Shown: positions 1 to 5,850 of the stretch, piece by piece | Position numbering within the stretch: position 1 is the first letter of the stretch | How the letters are laid out: the number at the start of each line of letters is the position of its first letter | Assembly (NCBI GenBank): GCA_913053915.1 | Contig: CAJXGP010000154.1 | Coordinates: 1 to 5,850, forward strand | Direction of reading: 5' to 3' | Length of the DNA stretch: 5,850 nucleotides | Source of the DNA: an uncultured Ignavibacteriales bacterium | GTDB lineage: Bacteria; Bacteroidota; Ignavibacteria; Ignavibacteriales; Ignavibacteriaceae | Notes under the pieces: model-generated | Seen by the model: only the letters and a program-made list of their open reading frames with translations | Told to the model about the DNA's origin: nothing | The model's database searches: none | Made by a program: the position numbers and the translations under genes

Positions 1-1296
1 AGGAATACCCAAATATTGAGTTATCGTTTTAAAACCTTGAATATCCGGTTTCCCTCCAGGCATTAGAAAGACACTGCCGCCATTATTCAGATAAGTTTTT
101 ATTCTGTTTAAACCATTATTTATATTTGAGCCGATTAAAATTACTACCGGATATTGCGTAAGATTTAACGATGCAATTTGGTTTAAATTCTTCCGGGTTA
201 TCTTAAGAGTATTCCCTTTATCTCCTGCAGTTAATGCAAGATAGATAAATCGCGAATTATGATTATCTTTACTAAAAATTATTACCGGAATTTCTTTCGG
301 TATATAAAAATTGATATAACGTTTGTTATCTTGAAGAATATCGTCGTCTTCAATTTCTGCAAATGCATTAACAAACCCGGTTGCATTAATCACCGCTTGC
401 ATTGAAAGAATTTTTGATTGTCCAGGCGTCAATGATACACTTTGTTGTGAACTTCGCTTTCCGTTGATATATAAAGAGACAACTGTGTTGTTAGCCTTTT
501 GCTCCGAATAATTTGTAAGTGTAATGCTAAAATCTACAGGCTTATCCTTTTCTAATATTTGCGTGTTTAATTTTATGTCATCAATACCTAAATTAAAAAT
601 TTTTTTACTTGAATAATCGAAGGTGTAAAGACGAATCTTATTATTTAATATTTTACCTAAATCAGATAACGAACCGGGGTTATACAACCTGCCTGCCTGG
701 AAATCGGAAAATATATAAATCTCTTTATTGAAATTTTGCGAATTTGATAGAATCTCACCGGCTTTTATAATAGCGTTATTCAAAGTTCCGCTTGCATCGG
801 AAATTCGGACGTTATTTATTTCTTTTTTGAATTGCGTCAGATTTCCGGTAGTCTTTGGCGGTTTTTTCCAATGATCCGAAACTAAAACCAGTGCCGCTTC
901 ATCTCCCTCCTGCAGTTGAGATAGCAATTTATTGATGGTAGCTTTAGCTTGATTCAAATATGAACCTTTCGAATTAATAACCGACATGCTGAAGGTGTTA
1001 TCAAGAATAAATACCGCAGTTGTTTTTGCTGCCGAAGTTGTGCCTCCAATCGCAACACCTTTTAGAGTAGGACGCGCAAAAGCTGTAACTAAAAATAAAA
1101 TGATTAATACCCTTAATACAAGTAAAATCCACTGTTTCAGTTTAATCTTACGAATTTTATTTTTTTGCAGCTCTTTTAAAAACGCCAAAGTGCTGAACTC
1201 AACCTTTTTTAACTTCCTCAAATTAAACAGGTGAATTAAAACCGGAATTGAAGCAGCCAATAGTCCGAATAAGATTGCAGGATTTAGGAATATCAT
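1..1296 (-). CDS. BatA-type VWA domain membrane protein, partial (3' end beyond the left edge)
   Basis: Reading the minus strand from the ATG at 1296-1294 gives 432 uninterrupted codons that reach base 1, so the C-terminus is missing. The N-terminus (MIFLNPAILFGLLAASIPVL, then IHLFNLRK) matches the BatA/Bacteroidota double-membrane-segment N-terminal domain. Hydrophobic segments lie near residues 5-22 and 56-73, with a basic cytoplasmic-type loop between them. A von Willebrand factor A domain follows (about 92-230): MIDAS loop D99-N-T101-F-S103, a second metal-site threonine in ASGT (T171), and IYIFSDFQ (S197, D198). Residues 240-330 look like a beta-sandwich. Residues 335-432 resemble the class I glutamine-amidotransferase-like fold these proteins often carry (YPVVILIGSN, then LNNGGSVFLMPGG). 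Such proteins are usually longer and often end in a further membrane helix. Bat proteins are linked to MoxR ATPases and envelope stress, but no MoxR or DUF58 gene is visible here and the precise role is unknown. There is no clear Shine-Dalgarno; the start is chosen because it begins the family motif. Confidence 0.9.
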   Translation of the reverse strand, partial: MIFLNPAILFGLLAASIPVLIHLFNLRKLKKVEFSTLAFLKELQKNKIRKIKLKQWILLVLRVLIILFLVTAFARPTLKGVAIGGTTSAAKTTAVFILDNTFSMSVINSKGSYLNQAKATINKLLSQLQEGDEAALVLVSDHWKKPPKTTGNLTQFKKEINNVRISDASGTLNNAIIKAGEILSNSQNFNKEIYIFSDFQAGRLYNPGSLSDLGKILNNKIRLYTFDYSSKKIFNLGIDDIKLNTQILEKDKPVDFSITLTNYSEQKANNTVVSLYINGKRSSQQSVSLTPGQSKILSMQAVINATGFVNAFAEIEDDDILQDNKRYINFYIPKEIPVIIFSKDNHNSRFIYLALTAGDKGNTLKITRKNLNQIASLNLTQYPVVILIGSNINNGLNRIKTYLNNGGSVFLMPGGKPDIQGFKTITQYLGIP

Positions 1297-1331
1297 TATA
1301 GTAAACTACGTTATGAATTTTATAGTAAAAT

Positions 1332-1367
1332 AAGTTTTATAAACTTGATAATTACAATATCTATCAA
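1332..1367. repeat. Two overlapping small inverted repeats in the divergent region
   Basis: AAGTTT (1332-1337) and AAACTT (1341-1346) form a 6-bp arm pair with a 3-base spacer. TTGATA (1345-1350) and TATCAA (1362-1367) form a second pair with an 11-base spacer, sharing two bases with the first. They lie 36-71 bases upstream of the minus-strand VWA start, where an operator or promoter could sit. In DNA this AT-rich, short palindromes are expected by chance, so a regulatory role is only a possibility. Confidence 0.3.
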
Positions 1368-1530
1368 AAAAAATACTTAACTAAATAAATTCTTAATTTT
1401 TATGAAATGACTTTATTAAGTTGGTTTTATGTACAATATTAAAGTTTATATTTTAATTTCTCTATAAATTACAATCTTAATAAAAATTTAAAATGAATTC
1501 AAATAATTAGAATTGCAAATTATAAATAAA

Positions 1531-1534
1531 AGGA
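1531..1534 (+). promoter_or_regulatory. Ribosome binding site (AGGA)
   Basis: AGGA lies six bases upstream of the ATG at 1541, inside an A-rich stretch, and supports that start. Neither of the other two gene starts in the window has a comparable Shine-Dalgarno sequence. Confidence 0.6.
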
Positions 1535-1540
1535 ACTAAA

Positions 1541-3169
1541 ATGAAGAATTTCTTTTCTGTATTGCTGTTTTTTTCACTTGCCAGCTTAACATTAACGGCA
1601 CAAACAATTATTACCGGAAGAATACTGGGTTATAATGAAAAACCGCTTCTCAGAGCCGATGTTCATATAAGCTCTCCTTTAACCAAGGAGGTTTTTTTCT
1701 CTATCAAAGCGAAGAAAAACGGCAGCTACAGAATAGAACTTCGTAAAAATGGTTATTACTTTCTTGAATATACCGGTGCGAATAACCAAAGATTGAAGAT
1801 TCCCATCATAATTAATAAATCAAAAAGAATTAAGTTAAATATTGTTTTAAAACATAATCAATACCTCCCTACTTTTAAGAAGGTACAAATAATTGGTGAT
1901 TTCAATAACTTCGATATCGATAAACCGGTAACAATGAAAAAACAATCCGATGGAACTTATACGGCCGAATTTGAAACCACGAGGCATAAATTTGCTTATC
2001 AACTAATTGGTATAGAGTATACCGGAAGAATAATTAACGGGACCGAATCCGATAGCTTTATATATGACGGAGACGGTGATTATGAATCGGTAGTAATTTC
2101 GAAAAACGGTAAAGTAAAAATTACATTTAATCCTAAAAAATTGGTGAGGATAAATAACGCCGAACAGATTACCTTCGATATAAAGAACTATGTTGATAAA
2201 GAAGCATACAATATTATTACATCGATGGGGCAAAGGCAAAACCGAATAATCCTAGCCGTTAACAATAATAAGGGGAAATTACCGAAGAATTTCAATTGGT
2301 CAAAAGATATTAAAAAAGTACAAGATCAAATAAGTAAAGAGAAAAATCCCTTACTAAAGAAATTGTCGCTGCTTAGTTATTTGGAACTAGGTGTTTTTGG
2401 GGCTAGAAATATTGACGGCACAATAGCTAAACAGGCTTTTGAAGAGATTAAACCTAATTCCATTATTTGGGCGGTTGATCCTAGAGCACTTGAATTATCT
2501 TACGGATTTACAGGATATAAAGGTAATCCGGGATATGTCAACAAAGTAATTAGTTCCAATCCAAACAGAGAGGTAGTAGGATTTTCACTCTATCTGAAAA
2601 CTATGCAAGCGAAGATGGTAGGTAATGTAGCCCTTGCAAAACAGACTTACAATGAATCGGTTGGTAATTACGGTGATACACAATTTGGTAAGATTGCGAA
2701 AGCTTCGCCTCTTGTAACAGACATTTCCCCAGGCAATTTAGTCCCCCATTTTTCAGTAACATCAATAGATGACCCGGCAAAAGTAATAACTAATGAATCC
2801 TTGAGGAAACATATTTACTTGATAGATTTTTGGGCAAGCTGGAGTAAATCTTGTTTGAATGAAATGCCGAATTTACAAGCTGCTTATGAAAAATATAAAG
2901 ATAAAGGTTTTGAAATATTAAGTTTATCTTTTGACAAAAAACTTGAAGACGTAAAAAAATTTAGAAGCGGCAAATGGAAAATGCCTTGGCTAAACGCTTT
3001 CATACAAGATGGATTCGGGAGTCTTATTGCAAAAAAATTTGGTGTAACTTCAATTCCCTATCCAATCCTTGTAGATAAGAACGGCAAAATAATTGCTACC
3101 TCGGTTCAATTAAGAGGCCCGAATTTAATGAGAACGCTTTATAAAGTTTTTGAAAATCAAAACAAATAA
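1541..3169 (+). CDS. Secreted TlpA-like thioredoxin-fold protein with a degenerate SxxC active site
   Basis: This 542-residue protein is predicted to be exported. Residues 1-20 form a signal peptide (K2, a hydrophobic core, LTLTA with cleavage likely before Q21). There is no lipobox cysteine, so it is probably soluble in the periplasm. Domains in order: a carboxypeptidase-regulatory-like beta-sandwich (about 22-104); a second beta domain with the GDFNNF signature of AMPK/CBM48-type E-set folds (about 112-195); a mainly helical region I do not recognise (about 205-385); and a C-terminal AhpC-TSA/TlpA/ResA thioredoxin fold (about 396-538). The thioredoxin fold is clear from LIDFWASW, EMP, the cis-proline in TSIPYP (P506) and ILVDKNGKI. 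Where TlpA/ResA proteins have WCxxC, this one reads W434-S-K-S-C438. The nucleophilic Cys is Ser435, and C438 is the only cysteine in the protein. Ordinary disulfide reductase activity is therefore unlikely; a binding or structural role is my inference. The gene appears monocistronic, with 521 bases to uvrB. The fold assignment is firm, the function is not. Confidence 0.88.
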   Translation: MKNFFSVLLFFSLASLTLTAQTIITGRILGYNEKPLLRADVHISSPLTKEVFFSIKAKKNGSYRIELRKNGYYFLEYTGANNQRLKIPIIINKSKRIKLNIVLKHNQYLPTFKKVQIIGDFNNFDIDKPVTMKKQSDGTYTAEFETTRHKFAYQLIGIEYTGRIINGTESDSFIYDGDGDYESVVISKNGKVKITFNPKKLVRINNAEQITFDIKNYVDKEAYNIITSMGQRQNRIILAVNNNKGKLPKNFNWSKDIKKVQDQISKEKNPLLKKLSLLSYLELGVFGARNIDGTIAKQAFEEIKPNSIIWAVDPRALELSYGFTGYKGNPGYVNKVISSNPNREVVGFSLYLKTMQAKMVGNVALAKQTYNESVGNYGDTQFGKIAKASPLVTDISPGNLVPHFSVTSIDDPAKVITNESLRKHIYLIDFWASWSKSCLNEMPNLQAAYEKYKDKGFEILSLSFDKKLEDVKKFRSGKWKMPWLNAFIQDGFGSLIAKKFGVTSIPYPILVDKNGKIIATSVQLRGPNLMRTLYKVFENQNK

Positions 3170-3368
3170 TCAGGTGGATGTAACAGATTTAGTTATTGTT
3201 TGAGTTCCATAATGGGTAATTATTATTTATATGTTTTCTTTTAATTGTCTCTCTCGGCAATCAGCTAAATATATTATTTATGATGAATTATATAAACCGT
3301 TTGCTAATTAAATTCATGGGGACTGTAAACCATAATTAATTACATTGAACTCTTATTAAAATATTATG

Positions 3369-3405
3369 TATCTTAAAAAGAAATATTTTATTATGCTTTA
3401 AGATA
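3369..3405. repeat. 9-bp inverted repeat, 19-base spacer
   Basis: TATCTTAAA (3369-3377) is exactly complementary to TTTAAGATA (3397-3405). The spacer contains a further AT palindrome (AAATATTT). It lies about 200 bases after the thioredoxin-fold gene and is not followed by a T-tract, so it does not look like a normal intrinsic terminator. Its function is unknown. Confidence 0.4.
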
Positions 3406-3431
3406 AGGTTTAAAACACCACCCAAAAAATA

Positions 3432-3478
3432 AGATTCAGCAATTATATTAATAATAATTACTTGGAAATAGTGAATCT
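3432..3478. repeat. Nested inverted repeats
   Basis: Outer arms AGATTCA (3432-3438) and TGAATCT (3472-3478) enclose inner arms AATTAT (3441-3446) and ATAATT (3454-3459). A transcript could fold as a weak two-part stem. The GATTC word of the outer arms recurs at 3535 and 3549, as part of a GATTCTA direct repeat at 3535-3541 and 3549-3555. No known RNA family is recognised. Confidence 0.35.
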
Positions 3479-3502
3479 ACTCTACAAAGCTCATAATAAT
3501 AA

Positions 3503-3518
3503 TTTGTCGTCTGACAAA
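3503..3518. promoter_or_regulatory. Candidate operator palindrome (distal of two)
   Basis: TTTGTC (3503-3508) and GACAAA (3513-3518) are perfect 6-bp arms around a 4-base spacer, ending 172 bases before the uvrB start codon. The layout matches a second palindrome at 3654-3669; both fit TTTGTY-N4-RACAAA. The arms contain G/C pairs in otherwise very AT-rich DNA, which makes chance a little less likely. A regulator-binding site, perhaps for a DNA-damage repressor, is inference; it does not match a LexA box I can name with confidence. Confidence 0.35.
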
Positions 3519-3611
3519 ATAGAAATTTATTTTAGATTCTAGTATTATGATTCTAATTCCTATTAAAATAAAAACGGGTTTTATGGGAATGACTACTTGA
3601 AGTTAAACTCG

Positions 3612-3640
3612 ATAATATTAAACTAATTTGCTAATATTAT
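3612..3640. repeat. 9-bp AT-only inverted repeat upstream of uvrB
   Basis: ATAATATTA (3612-3620) and TAATATTAT (3632-3640) are perfect complements around an 11-base spacer, followed by TTT (3641-3643). It ends 50 bases before uvrB. The shape resembles a weak terminator or leader hairpin, but the stem has no G/C pairs and would be unstable. Confidence 0.35.
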
Positions 3641-3653
3641 TTTATTAAGAATT

Positions 3654-3669
3654 TTTGTTAATCAACAAA
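3654..3669. promoter_or_regulatory. Candidate operator palindrome (proximal of two)
   Basis: TTTGTT (3654-3659) and AACAAA (3664-3669) are 6-bp arms around a 4-base spacer, ending 21 bases before the uvrB ATG. It has the same arm length and spacer as the site at 3503-3518 and differs from it by one base per arm. A repressor bound here could block transcription start or the start of elongation. This is a sequence-pattern inference only. Confidence 0.3.
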
Positions 3670-3690
3670 CAAATCAAAAGCCATTTATAA

Positions 3691-5697
3691 ATGAATAAAT
3701 TCGAATTAATATCGAATTATGAACCTTCCGGGGATCAACCGCAGGCAATCGAGCAATTGTTGGAAGGATTAAAACGCGGCGATAAATTTCAAACTTTATT
3801 AGGTGTTACCGGAAGCGGCAAAACTTTCACGGTTTCAAATGTAATTAAAGAGATTAACAAACCGACGCTCATCATCTCACATAATAAAACTCTGGCAGCG
3901 CAGCTTTATTCGGAATTCAAAAATTTTTTTCCTAACAATGCAGTTGAATTTTTTATTAGTTATTATGATTACTATCAACCGGAGGCGTATGTTGTTTCCA
4001 GTGATCTTTATATAGAAAAGGATTTTTCAATTAATGAAGAAATTGACAGACTTCGTTTAAAAGCAACTACAGCTCTCATTGAAGGCAGAAGGGATGTAAT
4101 TATTGTCGCAAGTGTAAGTTGTATCTATGGTATCGGCTCTCCACAAGAGTATGCGAATCAGATCATGTTTTTAAAGAAAGGTGAGGAATTTCCTAGAAAA
4201 AAATTACTTCGTGATTTAATAGATATTCATTTTATACGAAATGATGCTGAATTTACCCGCGGAACTTTTAGAGCCAGAGGCGATGTTATTGAAATTATTC
4301 CTGCTTATCAATATGAAGAAGCTGTGAGAGTTGAATATTGGGGGGATGAAATTGAACAGCTTTCAATTATTGACTCAATTACCGGTAAAATGTTAAGGAA
4401 AATTGATGATGCCGCCATTTATCCTGCTAAATATTTTGTTTCAAATCGTGAACAGGTACAAAAAGCTATTTATAACATTGGAATTGAACAGAGATTGAAA
4501 TCTCTAAGATCGCAGGAAAAATATATTGAAGCTCAACGACTTGAACAGCGAACGAAATTTGATATTGAAATGATGAAGGAAATTGGTTACTGTGCCGGAA
4601 TTGAAAATTACTCCAGGCACATGGACGGAAGACCTCCTAGCTCAAGACCTTATAACCTTTTTGATTATTTTCCGAAAGATTTTCTATTGATTGCTGATGA
4701 ATCACACGTAACAATTCCGCAATTTCGAGCAATGTATAACGGCGATAGAAAAAGAAAAGAAACGCTCGTTGAATATGGATTCAGACTTCCATCTGCACTT
4801 GATAATCGACCAATGACTTTTGATGAATTCGAAAATATGTTGAACCAAGTAATTTTTATAAGTGCTACTCCCGCAGATTATGAGTTTCAAAAATGCAACG
4901 GAATTATAGTCGAACAAATTATTCGTCCTACCGGTCTTTTAGACCCTGAAATTGAAGTTCGTCCCATTAAAGGACAAATCGATGATTTAATCGGTGAAAT
5001 AAGAAAAAGAGCAAAACATAAAGAAAGAATTTTGGTAACTACTTTAACAAAAAAGATGGCTGAAGATCTATCGGATTATTTGGATAAAATAGGCATAAAG
5101 GTTAGATACATTCATAGCGATATAGATGCTTTGGAGAGGGTTGAAATTTTAAGGGATTTGAGACTCGGTGATTTTGATGTCCTTGTCGGTGTTAATTTGT
5201 TAAGAGAAGGTATAGACCTTCCGGAGGTTTCATTAGTTGCTATTATTGATGCAGATAAAGAAGGATTTTTAAGAAGTGAACGTTCGCTTATGCAAACAGG
5301 GGGTAGAACGGCACGTAATGTTAATGGAAAAGTGATAATGTATGCGGATGTTATTACTCAATCCATGAAGAAAACAATTGATGAAACTAACCGAAGGAGA
5401 AAACTTCAGTCGGAGTATAATAAAAAATATAATATTACACCTAGAACTATTTATAAAAGTAAAGAAGAAATAATGAATTCAACCTCAATTGCGGATGTTA
5501 GGAAAAAAGAAGTAAAGGGGACGTTCAGCTTCTCTAAAGTTGCCGAACCTATTTTAAAATATATGGATAACGATCAAAAGAAAGATTTAATAGAACAACT
5601 AACCGAACAAATGAATCAAGCTGCAAAAGACCTCGAGTTTGAAAAAGCTGCATCTTTGAGGGATGAGGTCAACAGACTAAGAAAGTTGATTAAATAA
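3691..5697 (+). CDS. uvrB: UvrABC excinuclease subunit UvrB
   Basis: UvrB is the damage-verifying helicase-like subunit of bacterial nucleotide excision repair: loaded by UvrA, it opens the DNA at the lesion and recruits UvrC for incision. The protein is full length (668 residues; the E. coli protein is of similar size). Visible elements: the N-terminal [11 protein letters not shown] block (10-20); Walker A GVTGSGKT (38-45); the lesion-probing beta-hairpin [11 protein letters not shown] (91-101); [11 protein letters not shown] (141-151); [10 protein letters not shown] (189-198); Walker B DESH (336-339); SATPADYE (391-398); RPTGLLDP (412-419); [13 protein letters not shown] (501-513); motif VI Q535-T-G-G-R-T-A-R-N543; and a C-terminal UVR motif (about 628-668) that contacts UvrC/UvrA. 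Motif VI usually reads QTIGRAARN or QTAGRAARN, so G537 and T540 are unusual, but Q535, G538, R539 and R542 are kept and the enzyme is probably active. The start matches the family N-terminus. No Shine-Dalgarno is seen, and the leader is A/T-rich. No uvrA or uvrC lies in the window. DNA-damage induction is known for uvrB in some bacteria; two palindromes upstream might serve this. Confidence 0.98.
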   Translation: MNKFELISNYEPSGDQPQAIEQLLEGLKRGDKFQTLLGVTGSGKTFTVSNVIKEINKPTLIISHNKTLAAQLYSEFKNFFPNNAVEFFISYYDYYQPEAYVVSSDLYIEKDFSINEEIDRLRLKATTALIEGRRDVIIVASVSCIYGIGSPQEYANQIMFLKKGEEFPRKKLLRDLIDIHFIRNDAEFTRGTFRARGDVIEIIPAYQYEEAVRVEYWGDEIEQLSIIDSITGKMLRKIDDAAIYPAKYFVSNREQVQKAIYNIGIEQRLKSLRSQEKYIEAQRLEQRTKFDIEMMKEIGYCAGIENYSRHMDGRPPSSRPYNLFDYFPKDFLLIADESHVTIPQFRAMYNGDRKRKETLVEYGFRLPSALDNRPMTFDEFENMLNQVIFISATPADYEFQKCNGIIVEQIIRPTGLLDPEIEVRPIKGQIDDLIGEIRKRAKHKERILVTTLTKKMAEDLSDYLDKIGIKVRYIHSDIDALERVEILRDLRLGDFDVLVGVNLLREGIDLPEVSLVAIIDADKEGFLRSERSLMQTGGRTARNVNGKVIMYADVITQSMKKTIDETNRRRKLQSEYNKKYNITPRTIYKSKEEIMNSTSIADVRKKEVKGTFSFSKVAEPILKYMDNDQKKDLIEQLTEQMNQAAKDLEFEKAASLRDEVNRLRKLIK

Positions 5698-5727
5698 TTT
5701 CTCCAGAAATATAAATGAGGCGTATCT

Positions 5728-5754
5728 AAAAAATTATTTTCTCATAAAGAAAAT
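5728..5754 (-). terminator. Possible intrinsic terminator for leftward transcription
   Basis: ATTTTCT (5736-5742) and AGAAAAT (5748-5754) form a 7-bp stem with a 5-base loop. On the minus strand the hairpin is followed by AATTTTTT (5735-5728), the usual order of stem then T-tract. On the plus strand only a short T-run follows, so it would end uvrB transcription less well. The stem holds only one G/C pair. A leftward gene beyond the right edge would fit, but none is seen. Confidence 0.3.
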
Positions 5755-5850
5755 TTACCACTCAGCCAAGTAGGGTTCAAAATATCAATCAACACTCAGA
5801 ACTCCTGACCCATAGTTAGAAAAACAATGAAAAACAGTATATTCACAAAT

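Larger units (their letters stand above)
1297..1540. other. Divergent AT-rich intergenic region
   Basis: This region separates the 5' ends of the VWA gene (minus) and the thioredoxin-fold gene (plus), so promoters for both must lie here. It is almost pure A/T with several TATAAT-like words (for example TACAAT at 1432-1437 and 1470-1475). None has a well-spaced -35 element, and I found no Bacteroidota-type TAnnTTTG element. I therefore assign no promoter. The only structure seen is a pair of small inverted repeats at 1332-1367, listed separately. Confidence 0.6.
3170..3690. other. Gene-free AT-rich region upstream of uvrB
   Basis: No credible coding region occurs in these 521 bases on either strand; the longest candidate I followed on the plus strand is 19 codons with no ribosome binding site. 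No tRNA or other recognisable RNA was seen. There is no strong GC-rich terminator after the thioredoxin-fold gene. The second half holds at least five short inverted repeats, the notable ones listed separately. A weak sigma70-like pair (TTGAAG at 3597-3602, TAAACT at 3619-3624, 16-base spacer) could drive uvrB, but the match is too poor to call a promoter. Confidence 0.6.

Noticed and set aside
986..1234. 82-codon plus-strand ORF
   Set aside because: It lies antisense inside the VWA gene, has no ribosome binding site and no recognisable domain; the minus-strand frame carries the family motifs.
1432..1475. TACAAT words as promoter -10 elements for the thioredoxin-fold gene
   Set aside because: The -35 matches are poor and would need about 19-base spacers; such words are expected by chance in this AT-rich DNA.
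2003..2239. 78-codon minus-strand ORF
   Set aside because: It lies wholly inside the thioredoxin-fold gene, whose frame has a clear signal peptide and domains; the antisense product shows no motif.
3280..3339. 19-codon plus-strand ORF (MMNYINRLL start)
   Set aside because: Too short, no ribosome binding site, and surrounded by non-coding AT-rich sequence; chance is the simplest reading.
3571..3583. AAAAC-GG-GTTTT palindrome as a terminator
   Set aside because: The two-base loop is too small for an RNA hairpin; with a larger loop only four A-U pairs remain, and it lies about 400 bases from the nearest upstream stop codon.
4702..4917. 71-codon minus-strand ORF
   Set aside because: It lies wholly inside uvrB, antisense to conserved UvrB motifs.
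5827..5850. Possible start of a rightward gene (ATG then KNSIFTN, open to the edge)
   Set aside because: Only eight codons are visible and there is no clear Shine-Dalgarno. The MKN start resembles an exported protein but cannot be supported on this length, and the nearby hairpin points the other way.

Overview
This AT-rich window reads like the chromosome of a low-GC member of the Bacteroidota/Chlorobi/Ignavibacteriota group. That placement is an inference. It rests on a BatA-type VWA membrane protein with the family's typical N-terminus, a periplasmic TlpA-like protein with a GDFNN-type beta-sandwich domain (a mix common in that group), and a UvrB with a Bacteroidota-like C-terminal half. 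No mobile element, CRISPR array, tRNA or rRNA is visible.

Layout. Positions 1-1296 hold the first 432 codons of a minus-strand BatA/VWA protein that runs off the left edge. Positions 1297-1540 are a very AT-rich divergent intergenic region with two small overlapping inverted repeats. Positions 1541-3169 hold a secreted, plus-strand thioredoxin-fold protein of 542 residues. Its active-site motif is Ser-x-x-Cys rather than Cys-x-x-Cys, and that Cys is the only one in the protein. Positions 3170-3690 are a gene-free stretch of 521 bases rich in short inverted repeats, including two matching TTTGTY-N4-RACAAA palindromes upstream of the next gene. Positions 3691-5697 hold a complete uvrB. Positions 5698-5850 hold a weak hairpin with a T-tract on the minus strand and no gene that can be supported.

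Functionally the three genes look unrelated: a cell-envelope MoxR/Bat-type VWA protein, an envelope redox-fold protein that has probably lost dithiol chemistry, and the cytoplasmic nucleotide-excision-repair helicase. Spacing and strand argue against a shared operon. I see no convincing new multi-gene system. The most unusual points are the degenerate thioredoxin active site and the paired palindromes in front of uvrB.
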